From positions 31,578 through 95,577 of the forward strand of contig JARGPN010000008.1 in NCBI GenBank assembly GCA_029213045.1: a DNA stretch of 64,000 bases, given 5' to 3'. Numbering within the stretch: position 1 is the stretch's first letter; each line of letters begins with the position of its first letter. The notes beneath the pieces were generated by a model that worked only from the letters and a program-made list of their open reading frames with translations, did not search any database and was not told where the DNA came from. Of the stretch, positions 36,612-45,703 are shown one piece after another. The translations under genes were made by a program, and so were the position numbers. Source of the DNA: Alcanivoracaceae bacterium. GTDB lineage: Bacteria > Pseudomonadota > Gammaproteobacteria > Pseudomonadales > Alcanivoracaceae.

Positions 36612-37382
36612 ATGGCAAAACAGCAACGTGGTTTTAGTTTGGTTGAGTTGATGATTGCAATGGCGCTTGGCCTTGTAATTGTAGCTGCGGCGATACAGCT
36701 CTTTACAACCAATCAGAGAACGTTTCGGTTGCAAATGGATGTAACGGAAGTTCAGGAGCAAGGCCGATTTGCGATGGACTACCTTTCCCGAAATATTTTG
36801 AATTTCGGCCGCCGCGAGCGTGATGCGGTTGGCTTGGCAATTGGAGATCCGGCGATTCTAGATGAAACGCTGTCAAAGGAAGGTGGTGCGTCTGCGACTG
36901 CGAGTGATGTTTTGGCGTATACATTTTTCGGAACCGAAGATTGTGAAGGCGATGTTAATGCGCTTGGTGAAATGATCACCAACGAAATTTGGGTTGATAA
37001 CGAAGAGTTAATTTGCCGCGGCAGTGTTTCCGCCGGAACGAACGGCGTCGCGGTAGCTGGTGGAATTGAAAGTTTTCAGGTTCTGTATGGCGTAGATGTT
37101 ACAGCAGGACAGGAAGATTTTAGCGGTGAAGGATCAGCAACTGCCTACTATAACGCGGACAGCTTGGCGCTTGGGACAAGTGAAGTAATTACAGCCATAC
37201 GAATTGGTTTATTGGTTCGCGTTGAAAATGCACTTCAGCCCGACACTGGACAGGTTCCTCCAAGCTTCATCGTGCTGGACAAAGAATTGCAAGGTGGTGC
37301 AGCTCCATTAGATACACCCGGGATTCGGCGTCTTTTTGTAAGCACCATTAAGATTAGAAACTTCAACGGTACTTCAATATGA
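36612..37382 (+). CDS. pilW: Type IV minor pilin PilW
   Basis: A 256-residue prepilin (GspJ-like), signal ending G7 after AKQQRG, then FSLVELMIAMALGLVIV with Glu at +5. The start at ATG 36612 is chosen (AAGGA 9 nt before); a GTG at 36591 overlapping the pilV stop is possible and would add seven residues. ATGA overlap with pilX at the end. Confidence 0.87.
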   Translation: MAKQQRGFSLVELMIAMALGLVIVAAAIQLFTTNQRTFRLQMDVTEVQEQGRFAMDYLSRNILNFGRRERDAVGLAIGDPAILDETLSKEGGASATASDVLAYTFFGTEDCEGDVNALGEMITNEIWVDNEELICRGSVSAGTNGVAVAGGIESFQVLYGVDVTAGQEDFSGEGSATAYYNADSLALGTSEVITAIRIGLLVRVENALQPDTGQVPPSFIVLDKELQGGAAPLDTPGIRRLFVSTIKIRNFNGTSI

Positions 37383-37945
37383 AAAGTTTACCGAGTACGT
37401 CACATGCTAAGAGTCAGCGCGGCGCAGCGTTGATTGTAGCCCTTATGATTTTGGTGATCGTTTCGTTGTTGGGAATATCGGCAATGAGGGCGAGCATGTT
37501 TAATGCAAAAATTTCCACCAGCGTTCAGGCTGCAAGCTTGGCGTTTCAAGGGGCCGAGTCTGCGGTGTCTGCCGCCATTGAAGAAGCGTCGAGTGATCCT
37601 GCTGGGTCAAACCCTGATAGTTTGATCAATGATGGAATTGAGAACTTTTACGTTGCTGGTTACACCATGTATCGGTGTGTGACGGCGTCAGCCATTACAG
37701 CGGTAGATTGTTCATCGTCTGATCGTATCGATACGCGAGGCGTTGTTCAGTCGCGGTCAAAAACAGTTATGAGTGGAACTCCTCGACCAATTCCTGGCCG
37801 CAGCGCGGGCGTTCAAGGAAGTCCTGGAACGGGAACGCAACAATCATTTTTAACTTTTTACACACTCGGAATTGGAACTGTGCCGGATGTTTCGGCGGGG
37901 GCGTATCACATACAACAATTTAGCACTATTGGTCCTAGTCTTTAA
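37379..37945 (+). CDS. pilX: Type IV minor pilin PilX
   Basis: A 188-residue prepilin-like protein. Cleavage would follow G15 (KSQRG), then AALIVALMILVIVSLLG; position +5 is Val rather than Glu, as usual for PilX/GspK, which cap the priming complex. Four-base ATGA overlap with pilW. Two Cys near residues 99 and 111. Confidence 0.87.
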   Translation: MKSLPSTSHAKSQRGAALIVALMILVIVSLLGISAMRASMFNAKISTSVQAASLAFQGAESAVSAAIEEASSDPAGSNPDSLINDGIENFYVAGYTMYRCVTASAITAVDCSSSDRIDTRGVVQSRSKTVMSGTPRPIPGRSAGVQGSPGTGTQQSFLTFYTLGIGTVPDVSAGAYHIQQFSTIGPSL

Positions 37946-37984
37946 CGGCTGATGGCGTTCGTAGAAGGCTTTTGGGAGAAGATA

Positions 37985-40900
37985 ATGAACACAATTTCTA
38001 ATTGGCTAAAAAGCGCTGCGTTAATCGCGGGGATTATTTTAAGTGCCTCGCCGGTACATGCAGATGACACCGAGATTTATTTTTCGAATCCGAATCAGTC
38101 TAGCAATATTAATATCATGGTTATGCTGGATACATCGGGCAGTATGGCTTGGTGTGGTAACACGACGAATTCGTGTAGCGATCCTAATTTGATTCGAATG
38201 GAGCAACTTAAGAAAGCATTTAAGGGGTTGCTTGCCGGCCTTGGCGGAAACGTCAACATGGGCCTAGGACGTCTGCAAGGTGGTGATGGGGGCTATGTGC
38301 TCTATCCTGTTCGCGGGCTCAATGAAGCGCTGGTTGATCTAGCAGCAGATTTACCTGTATCCGGTCCTCAGGACGATGCAGTTCAGACAACTGTTGCGGA
38401 CTCAAGCGGCTTGGCGGTCACCGGCAACACAGTGCTGATCCCTAACGGTGGTGTTGCAGGCGGGCAAAGCGGATTTATTTTCCGCAATTTAACTATCCCT
38501 CGGCACGCTATTATTAGGTCTGCAGTATTAGAAGTGCAGTCATCGGCTAGCGATAGCGATAATTTGGATATCCTCGGCTCTTATCAAGTTGGTGCTGGAT
38601 TACCAAGCTTTGCTTCACAGCCATTTAACGTTAGAACGTGGTTGGACAGCATTGCATTGCAGGTGCCTAACAGTGACAGCTGGGGCATTAATACAACTGA
38701 GAAAGTTGATGTTACAGACTTAATTAAACGCGCCGTTATCGATGCCAATTGGTGTGGTGGTGGTGACATTGCATTGAGATTTCAAAGCAAAGATCCTTTG
38801 GACACCATGTCTCGAGCGATTAATGCTTATGATCGTATCGCTGATAACGTTTCAGCCTATAAGCCTGTTCGCTTAAAAGTGGACTGGGATATCAATGGCT
38901 CACTTGCCGTAGGCACGCCAGGCACTGCAGGTTATGAAAGTACGTTGTCGTGTAAAGGAGGCATCGTTCAGGCGATTGAAGATAGTGAAAACGATGCAGA
39001 CCAGCAGGGCACAACCGTTAGAACCAATAACAGCCGTCTAGAAGTTGATAGCAATGGCTATGCGGCCTATCGGTTCCCATTCGTTAACTATGATATTCGT
39101 AGCAGCGTTGCTGAGCCTGACTTGTTGAACAGCGCGACACTTTATTTTTCAGGTGCGCAGGCGACGAAAGTGGCGAGCGTTTGCACAAGTTATAAAAAGG
39201 ACGGGGTTACTTGTAAGAAATACGAAGATCAAGAAGTGGAGCTCGATTCAGGTACGGTAACGCTGGAAATTCGAGGGGTTTCTGGCGACGCGGCAGCCAT
39301 TACTACGAATAGCAGCAATATTTCGTCCCGTCCCAAGGTGGCAACGAGCCGTACGATGACAGTTTCAGCTTCGTCTACCGATTTTCGCCGTCAGTATGCG
39401 GTTGATGTAACCGCGATGGTTAAAGACATGATGAATCAGGGAAGCTGGGCTCAAAACGGCGCCTTGATGTTCATTATTCGGACTACCGATGCGGGTAGCC
39501 GCACATTTGCTTTAGGTTCTCAAGATGGTGGCGCCGCATCAACGGCGTCGCTTGAGCTTTCAATCTCTTCTCCAGACCAAAAACGCGGCATTCCGCTGGT
39601 GCGTGACAAGTTGCTTGATATCGTTAACGGTTTATCACCAGGAGGTGGCACACCGTTGGCCGAAGCGCACTCAGAAATGGCCAGCTACATGATGGGCATG
39701 TCTACTTATTTCGGTACCAACAGTAGTGCCCCTGAGTCCAAGAGCGGAGGCTCCTACATTTCGCCTATTGCGGCGGCGAACCAAGAGTGTGCCTCCAACC
39801 ACATCGTAATGATGACAGACGGTGTGCCGAACAGTGATGGAACAGCGGATAACCGCGTGGTTGCTATGACGGGGCGCAGTATTTACGGCACTGGCAACTA
39901 CTGCGACTATGTCGATGATGGCTACGAAGAGGCAAGTTTTGCATGTATGCGAGAGTTTGCTTCGTGGAGTCTTGATGCGAATGAAAACCCGTTAAAGCGT
40001 CGTGTATCTACTCATATGGTTGGCTTCTATTTAAGCAACACGACGCTGAATTATATGCGTCAGGTCACAAATGCAGGCGAGGGTAAAACCGTTGGCGCAG
40101 ATAGCACCGAAGAGCTGCAAAATGCGTTTGCTAGCATCGTGAATGATATTACGCAAAGCAATGCGGCAATGGCGGCGCCCAGTGTGACGGTAAACCAGTT
40201 AAATCGATTTGAAACCTCAAAAGACATTTATTACGGCTTGTTCCGCCCCAGCACGTCGACACGCTGGGAGGGTAACGTAAAACGCTTTGCCATCGATTTC
40301 GAAAATGCTGCAATTGTTGATGAGCAAGGCAAGAAAGCGGTGAACCCTTCTACCGGCTTCTTCTATGACAATTCGGATAGTTTTTGGGCCGGCGGTGTAG
40401 ACGGCGGCGATATCTTTAAAGGTGGCGCTCGCGTTCAGCTCGGTTTTAACACTAGGAATCTATTGGTGGCGACGACCTCACCGGATACCGGCTCGCCAAC
40501 TGGGCTGACGACATCTCCAGGTGTAGGTTTGGTGGTGGTCGATGGGCCTGAGGACGTTACACCCGCACAGCTCGGAATGGGTAATGGTTATACAACCGCT
40601 GATCGTGCTAAGCGCGTAGAGTTTTTACGTAATGCTTGGGGTGATCCGCTTCATCCATCTCCTATCGTAGTGAACTATGGTCTGCTAGATGCTAACGGGA
40701 CTACTTCAAGTGATGACGTGCTATTTACTGTAACGAACGACGGTATGTTGGTCGCCGTCGATCCTGAAGACGGCGCTGAATATTTCTCCTTTATGCCTGC
40801 GGAGGAAGTGCTGAAGACAGAGCAGCGCTATGTTAATGCGGGTCTAACTCCTCCTGATTTGCGACGCACGACGTACGGTCTGGATAATGATATGACCTAT

Positions 40901-42190
40901 TGGGTGTTGAGGAATGCATCCGGTAAGGTCACAAAGGTCATGCTTTTCCTTTCGCAACGTAGAGGGGGGCAAAACTACTACGCCCTTGATGTGACGGATA
41001 GAGAGGATCCGCAATTGGTGTGGAGTATCATCGGTGGCTCTGCAGAATTTCCTGAGCTTGGACAGAGTTGGTCGCAACCAACGTTAGCCGCTTTGGATAG
41101 AGGAAGCAGCGGGGATGATCTGCCGGTATTAATTTTCGGCGGTGGTTATAGCGCCGATGATCATGACACTGCGGGGAGTACCAGTACGGGCGACAAATTG
41201 GGTAACGCTTTGTATATCGTGAATGCCTACACCGGTGGCTTGATTTCAAAGCTGGATAGCAGCACAAACTCAGATATGAAGTGGTCGATCACTGGGTCGC
41301 CAACAGTGGTTCCGGGACCAAAGAGCCTTGATAAAGCCACATTAGGATTGCCTACGATAAAAGCGATTTATGCTGCGGATCTAGGTGGCCAGATATTCCG
41401 AGTTGACGTGCTAAAAGATGCGGATGGAGAGCCGAAAGGCTTTAGGTCGAATACTATTGCGAAGCTTGGCATTAGCGTGAGCTCTGGAATTACGAATCAC
41501 CGCAGATTCTATGCGGCGCCGGACATTGCTTTAGCGGCGGACGATTCAGGTAAAGATTTGCGCTATCAAGTAGTTATCGGATCTGGATATCGTGCGCATC
41601 CAACAGATAAAAAGACTCAGGATATGCTGTTCGTTATTAACGATAGGGATTTGTTGAAAGGTAATCCTACTACCTCTCCTGTGGTGCTGGGCGACTTGTA
41701 CGATGCGACTTCAACCGGTACTACTGATACATCTGGGCCTGGCTGGTACCGCCGACTTGGCGCAGGGGAAAAAGTTTTGGCGCAAGCCGCAGTCTTTCAG
41801 TATGGCGCGCTGGTGACCTCTTATTTGCCAGAGGCGGTAGCCGTGGATAGTTGCTCTAGCGTAATCGGTGCGACTCGCTTGTATGGACTGGATACTCGCA
41901 CCGGAGCACCGTCTGAATATTTAGTTAAGTATGGCGTTGTAGATGCGGACGGCACGAGGGATGTAGCACTTACAGGTTTGCCGCCAAAAGCCTTGCTGTT
42001 AACGAAAGGTAAAGACTTGGATGGCGACGGCACTGTTGACGCGCAGGGAACCTGTGTTCTGGTTGGTACACAGTTGGTCTGTGGCCCTGAAGATCCAATT
42101 TTTGCTCAACGCGGCGATTGGGAACAAGTGCAAAGCGAAGAAATAGGCGATGCGGTTTTACTTGAGAAAAGCGGACGAACCGCGCCGTAA
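37985..42190 (+). CDS. pilY1: PilY1 pilus tip/adhesin with VWA domain and beta-propeller
   Basis: A 1401-residue secreted protein with a signal peptide (cleaved after VHA, residue 26). The von Willebrand A MIDAS motif D49-T-S-G-S53 is far from the rest of the VWA domain, which resumes near residue 530 (GGGTP with T556, TDGVPNSDG 611-619). Between them lie two similar beta-sandwich-like modules, about 133-302 and 340-528. The C-terminal half is the PilC-type beta-propeller (about 740-1340), ending with a calcium-loop-like DLDGDGTVD at 1344-1352. PilY1 promotes pilus extension, calcium-dependent retraction control and adhesion. GGGAG precedes the ATG at 37985. Confidence 0.92.
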   Translation: MNTISNWLKSAALIAGIILSASPVHADDTEIYFSNPNQSSNINIMVMLDTSGSMAWCGNTTNSCSDPNLIRMEQLKKAFKGLLAGLGGNVNMGLGRLQGGDGGYVLYPVRGLNEALVDLAADLPVSGPQDDAVQTTVADSSGLAVTGNTVLIPNGGVAGGQSGFIFRNLTIPRHAIIRSAVLEVQSSASDSDNLDILGSYQVGAGLPSFASQPFNVRTWLDSIALQVPNSDSWGINTTEKVDVTDLIKRAVIDANWCGGGDIALRFQSKDPLDTMSRAINAYDRIADNVSAYKPVRLKVDWDINGSLAVGTPGTAGYESTLSCKGGIVQAIEDSENDADQQGTTVRTNNSRLEVDSNGYAAYRFPFVNYDIRSSVAEPDLLNSATLYFSGAQATKVASVCTSYKKDGVTCKKYEDQEVELDSGTVTLEIRGVSGDAAAITTNSSNISSRPKVATSRTMTVSASSTDFRRQYAVDVTAMVKDMMNQGSWAQNGALMFIIRTTDAGSRTFALGSQDGGAASTASLELSISSPDQKRGIPLVRDKLLDIVNGLSPGGGTPLAEAHSEMASYMMGMSTYFGTNSSAPESKSGGSYISPIAAANQECASNHIVMMTDGVPNSDGTADNRVVAMTGRSIYGTGNYCDYVDDGYEEASFACMREFASWSLDANENPLKRRVSTHMVGFYLSNTTLNYMRQVTNAGEGKTVGADSTEELQNAFASIVNDITQSNAAMAAPSVTVNQLNRFETSKDIYYGLFRPSTSTRWEGNVKRFAIDFENAAIVDEQGKKAVNPSTGFFYDNSDSFWAGGVDGGDIFKGGARVQLGFNTRNLLVATTSPDTGSPTGLTTSPGVGLVVVDGPEDVTPAQLGMGNGYTTADRAKRVEFLRNAWGDPLHPSPIVVNYGLLDANGTTSSDDVLFTVTNDGMLVAVDPEDGAEYFSFMPAEEVLKTEQRYVNAGLTPPDLRRTTYGLDNDMTYWVLRNASGKVTKVMLFLSQRRGGQNYYALDVTDREDPQLVWSIIGGSAEFPELGQSWSQPTLAALDRGSSGDDLPVLIFGGGYSADDHDTAGSTSTGDKLGNALYIVNAYTGGLISKLDSSTNSDMKWSITGSPTVVPGPKSLDKATLGLPTIKAIYAADLGGQIFRVDVLKDADGEPKGFRSNTIAKLGISVSSGITNHRRFYAAPDIALAADDSGKDLRYQVVIGSGYRAHPTDKKTQDMLFVINDRDLLKGNPTTSPVVLGDLYDATSTGTTDTSGPGWYRRLGAGEKVLAQAAVFQYGALVTSYLPEAVAVDSCSSVIGATRLYGLDTRTGAPSEYLVKYGVVDADGTRDVALTGLPPKALLLTKGKDLDGDGTVDAQGTCVLVGTQLVCGPEDPIFAQRGDWEQVQSEEIGDAVLLEKSGRTAP

Positions 42191-42206
42191 TTTATAGCAA
42201 TACAAG

Positions 42207-42227
42207 GACGGGGGCTGGCCCCCCGTC
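42207..42227 (+). repeat. GC-rich hairpin between pilY1 and pilE
   Basis: GACGGGGG (42207-42214) pairs with CCCCCGTC (42220-42227), loop 5 nt, 18 bp before the pilE start and before its GGAG. No U-run follows; it may stop exonucleases or tune pilE translation rather than end transcription. Confidence 0.6.
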
Positions 42228-42245
42228 ATTAATTTGGAGTTTTCG

Positions 42246-42677
42246 ATGTTAAGACAAAAGCAGAAGGGCGTTACGCTTATCGAGCTTATGATTGTGGTCG
42301 TAATCGTTGCTATTTTGGCCGGGGTTGCTTGGCCCGGATATACTCGGCATTTACAAAAATCGCACCGTACGGAAATGCAGGCCAGCCTCACGAGTTTTGC
42401 GATTACGATGGAAACATGGAAGTCGCAAAACTTTTCATATAGAAATGCGACGGTAGCCGCATTAGACCCTACGCTAGCGGCGAATAAGCATTATAACGTC
42501 AACCTGACGCTGACCAATAATGATCAAGCGTACAATATTACGGTGACCCCAAAAACTGGCCAGATGAGCGGAACGGGTGCGCTCGCGTTGGATAGTCAGG
42601 GTCGCAGTTGCTACAACAAGAGTAACGATACAGCATGTGATTTAACGGATGACGCACTTCGTTGGTCGCGGGAATAG
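42246..42677 (+). CDS. pilE: Type IV minor pilin PilE
   Basis: A 143-residue prepilin. Signal KQKG, then VTLIELMIVVVIVAILAGVAWPGY with Glu at +5. A short C-terminal disulphide loop (CYNKSNDTAC) is typical of PilE/pilin. It completes the minor-pilin operon; the order fimU-pilV-W-X-Y1-E is that of Pseudomonas without a separate pilY2. Confidence 0.88.
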   Translation: MLRQKQKGVTLIELMIVVVIVAILAGVAWPGYTRHLQKSHRTEMQASLTSFAITMETWKSQNFSYRNATVAALDPTLAANKHYNVNLTLTNNDQAYNITVTPKTGQMSGTGALALDSQGRSCYNKSNDTACDLTDDALRWSRE

Positions 42678-42684
42678 CGTCGCA

Positions 42685-43209
42685 TCACGGCGGACATTTT
42701 TTGTCCGCCGTTTCCATTTTTTCAATCCTTGTTTTGCCTATTTTGTTTAAGATTACTTTCTGCTGCTTTTCTTTGTAGCACAGCTGCAAGTTCCCATTCT
42801 GAAACCATAAGTGCCCGCTGTGTGTGAAGTGAATCCACGGCTTAGCTCTAAAGCTGTTCCAGCTTAGTGTCATTCCTTTCGGCAACTCCATCTCATAAAG
42901 AACTTCCTCGCCAGCATCGAACCGCCGGTTGAAATTTTTATCGTGTATCAGTTTGACGTTATGCGCTTGTTTAAATTCTTCGCATAGCAGGGTGCCGCCG
43001 CAAAGCAAAACACTTCCTTTGGATGCGCCCGCCGCTTTCCCTCGGTATAAGAGTCCTGTTAGGGCGTTTGCGCTTGCGGATAACGAGGATTTCACAACCA
43101 TCGATTGAAAGCTTGGTATCGCGTAGGAAAGGCTGATGACCGTGATCGTTATGCAAACAAGTAGCTCAATAAGCGTAAAGGCACGTTGCCGTTGACGTGT
43201 GTTGGACAT
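42685..43209 (-). CDS. GspH/FimT-family pseudopilin
   Basis: A 174-residue prepilin-like protein on the opposite strand to pilE. The leader is RQRQRA and the core is FTLIELLVCITITVISLSYAIP with Glu at +5. The residue before the cleavage site is Ala10 rather than the nearly invariant Gly, which should slow PilD processing. The C-terminal part is GspH-like with two Cys pairs. A FimT-type pseudopilin located here is also seen in pseudomonads beside thiO. FimT proteins in some species bind DNA for uptake; there is no direct evidence for that here. Confidence 0.82.
   Translation of the reverse strand: MSNTRQRQRAFTLIELLVCITITVISLSYAIPSFQSMVVKSSLSASANALTGLLYRGKAAGASKGSVLLCGGTLLCEEFKQAHNVKLIHDKNFNRRFDAGEEVLYEMELPKGMTLSWNSFRAKPWIHFTHSGHLWFQNGNLQLCYKEKQQKVILNKIGKTRIEKMETADKKCPP
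42687..42722 (+). terminator. Terminator of the minor pilin operon, inside the convergent gene
   Basis: ACGGCGGACA (42687-42696) and TGTCCGCCGT (42702-42711) flank TTTTT and are followed by TTCCATTTTTT. The stem falls inside the last codons of the leftward pseudopilin gene (which ends at 42685), so one DNA stretch serves as terminator and coding sequence. Confidence 0.75.
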
Positions 43210-43313
43210 CGCTTTTTCCTATGTAAAGTGAAGTCCAAGAACGATAGTTACGTGCGTGGGCCGAGAATATCGCTAGAATCGGCTTTTGCAGTAAGAGGTT
43301 GGAGCAAAGAACA

Positions 43314-44381
43314 GTGGTAGAAGTACTCATTATCGGAGGCGGTATAGCGGGCATGATGTCTGCGCTTGAGCTTACTGCGCGTGGACGTAGCGTGACGATA
43401 TTGGATGCGCCGAGTTCCCGAGCGCCCGCTTCGTGGGCTGGCGGAGGAATACTTTCTCCACTATTTCCATGGCGCTACCCACAAAGCATGCTCCCGCTAA
43501 CGCATGACGCATTGCCGCGTTACCAGCGACTCGAAGAAATATTTTTTGATGAAATGGGCCTTGGGATCGAGATTCGTCGTCATGGAATGCTGCTGGTTGC
43601 CGACGATATTGAGGCTGCAGCACGTTGGAGCGAGTTAGCAAATGTGCCCTTGGTTGCCAGCGTCGACAGCGACGCTGAGCGCCAATGCTTTATGCCGGAC
43701 GTGGCGAGTATTCGTAATCCATGGGTGTTAAAGCGACTGCGGGCATTGTTGAATAGCCGCGGTGTAAGTTTTCAGTTTGATCAGGCCGTGTCGCTCACTG
43801 AGCACCGCAACAGCGTACGGATCGTGTGCAGTAGCGGGGTGCAATGGGAGGCAGAGTCGGCGCTTGTCGCAGCAGGTGCGTGGAGCCAAGATTTGTTGGC
43901 GTCATTCGCAGTGAAAAATATGTTCTTCCCTGTGAAGGGACAAATGCTTCTTTTTCGTGGTGAGCTTGAAAAAGATATGCCCATCATTTTGCGGGACGAG
44001 GGCTATTTGATTCCGCGTAAAGATGGAAAGTTTTTAGTGGGTTCAACGCTTGAGCCAAATGCCGATTCTGTATTGCCTACCGAGTCCGGTCTGAATAGTT
44101 TAATGCCAATGCTCGAAAAGCTAATTCCGAAAAATAGTCGGTGCGAATTGCTGGCGCAGTGGGCAGGCATTCGCCCTGGGTGCACACGGCAAGTACCGGT
44201 AATTGATCAGCTTGGTGAGAGAGTGTGGCTAAATACCGGGCATTACCGAAATGGCTTGGTGTGCGCCCCCGCATCGGCGCAGTTAGCGGCGCAGCTGATG
44301 TGCGCGGAGCCGACATTTTGTGATGTCTCTCCTTACTCGTTTTCGTCGCCTGGATCTAACGATAATTTCTGCAGCCGATAA
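43314..44381 (+). CDS. thiO: FAD-dependent amine oxidoreductase, glycine oxidase ThiO-like
   Basis: A 355-residue DadA/ThiO-family flavoprotein with FAD motif GGGIAG (8-13), SWAGGGILSPLFPW and the C-terminal NTGHYRNGLVCAPASA. It oxidises glycine or other amines to imines, here presumably to make dehydroglycine for the thiazole of thiamine. The GTG at 43314 is taken as start because GGAG is 9 nt upstream; a TTG at 43299 is possible. Its last 49 bp overlap the 3' end of pilR on the other strand. Same location beside pil genes as in Pseudomonas. Confidence 0.85.
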   Translation: MVEVLIIGGGIAGMMSALELTARGRSVTILDAPSSRAPASWAGGGILSPLFPWRYPQSMLPLTHDALPRYQRLEEIFFDEMGLGIEIRRHGMLLVADDIEAAARWSELANVPLVASVDSDAERQCFMPDVASIRNPWVLKRLRALLNSRGVSFQFDQAVSLTEHRNSVRIVCSSGVQWEAESALVAAGAWSQDLLASFAVKNMFFPVKGQMLLFRGELEKDMPIILRDEGYLIPRKDGKFLVGSTLEPNADSVLPTESGLNSLMPMLEKLIPKNSRCELLAQWAGIRPGCTRQVPVIDQLGERVWLNTGHYRNGLVCAPASAQLAAQLMCAEPTFCDVSPYSFSSPGSNDNFCSR

Positions 44382-45703
44382 CGTAGCGACCTAAAGGTCA
44401 TTCCCAGTTTTTTTGCAGCGGCGGTACGATTCCAGTGGGTCGTATCCAGTGCTTTAAGTATTTCTTCTCGCTCGATATCTTGTAAGAACTCTTCCAGCGG
44501 CATGTCGTCCGGTCGCCCAGGGGCGCCGCCATGCGTTGGGTTTGAGGGCGCGGAATGAGACGGCAGTTGAAGGTGAGAGACGTCGATAATTTCACCTTCC
44601 GATAATGTTAATGCGCGCTCTAAAATATTTTCCAGCTCACGCACGTTGCCAGGAAATGAATATGTGGAAAGTGCTTGGTGTGAGGCAGCGGAAATTTTGG
44701 GGGGAGTTTGCTCCCACTGATTACAAAGTTTGTTAACCAAGTACTCCACTAATTCAGGAATGTCTTCAGGGCGGTCGCGTAGCGCGGGCACTGAAGCTTC
44801 AATAACATTGATACGATAAAACAAATCTTGTCTGAAGTGGCCGGACGCGACTTCGTCCGACAGGCTTTTATGTGTTGCACAAAGTATGCGTATGTTGACC
44901 GGGTATTCTTTTGAGTCGCCAATCGGACGTACCGACTTTTCTTGTATGGCGCGAAGTAACTTCACCTGCATGTGTAGGGGCAGGTCTGCGACCTCATCTA
45001 AAAACAAGGTGCCGCCGTCTGCTTCGCGGAACAAGCCTTTTCTGTCTTCGAACGCGCCGGTAAAGCTGCCTTTTCGGTGGCCAAAAAATTCGCTCTCCAT
45101 TAACTCGGACGGTATGGCGCCACAGTTCACGGCTACGAAAGGTTTGTCTCTGCGCGAGCTTAAATTATGGATGAGGCGCGCCACCCGCTCTTTGCCGCTA
45201 CCGGATTCGCCGCTGATATAAACGGGCGCGTGGCTTCGAGCGAGCTTTTCAATTTGCGCGCGTAGCAAGGTCATTGATTTGGATGAGCCAATGAATTGGC
45301 TGAGGGCAGTGCTCGGTGCCGGTTTTGAATTAATGCCGAGCCCGTCATCAATAAGCTGTCTTAGTCGATCCAGGGATACAGGTTTTGCGAGAAAATCGAA
45401 TGCACCATCTTTCATCGCGCTGGTCGCCACTTCGGTGCTGCCGAATGCAGTAATTACAGCAACTGGAACGTTGGGATGATTCTTGTTAATAAAGCGCACA
45501 ATTTCTAAGCCGTCGCCATCAGGTAAATTCATGTCAGTGAGGCAGAGATGGAACTCTGACTGCGATAACATTTCGCAGCCTTCCTTAACGGTTCCAACAG
45601 CGGTAGCGTCGAGTTTCATTCGACCTAAAGTAATTACCAGCAATTCTCGAAGATCGGCTTCGTCATCAATAACTAGGACGCGGCGTTTCTGATTTTCTTC
45701 CAT
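44333..45703 (-). CDS. pilR: Type IV pilus response regulator PilR (sigma-54 activator)
   Basis: A 456-residue NtrC-type regulator. Receiver domain with D57 (LCLTDMNLPDGDG), AAA+ domain with GESGSGKE (Walker A), KGSFTGAFED (sigma-54 contact, GAFTGA with Ser in place of Ala), and a Fis-type C-terminal HTH (NRTAAAKKLGMTFRSLRYRL). It activates pilin gene transcription when phosphorylated by PilS. Its start overlaps the pilS stop by one base (TAATG). Confidence 0.95.
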   Translation of the reverse strand: MEENQKRRVLVIDDEADLRELLVITLGRMKLDATAVGTVKEGCEMLSQSEFHLCLTDMNLPDGDGLEIVRFINKNHPNVPVAVITAFGSTEVATSAMKDGAFDFLAKPVSLDRLRQLIDDGLGINSKPAPSTALSQFIGSSKSMTLLRAQIEKLARSHAPVYISGESGSGKERVARLIHNLSSRRDKPFVAVNCGAIPSELMESEFFGHRKGSFTGAFEDRKGLFREADGGTLFLDEVADLPLHMQVKLLRAIQEKSVRPIGDSKEYPVNIRILCATHKSLSDEVASGHFRQDLFYRINVIEASVPALRDRPEDIPELVEYLVNKLCNQWEQTPPKISAASHQALSTYSFPGNVRELENILERALTLSEGEIIDVSHLQLPSHSAPSNPTHGGAPGRPDDMPLEEFLQDIEREEILKALDTTHWNRTAAAKKLGMTFRSLRYRLQKLSLDPGDENE

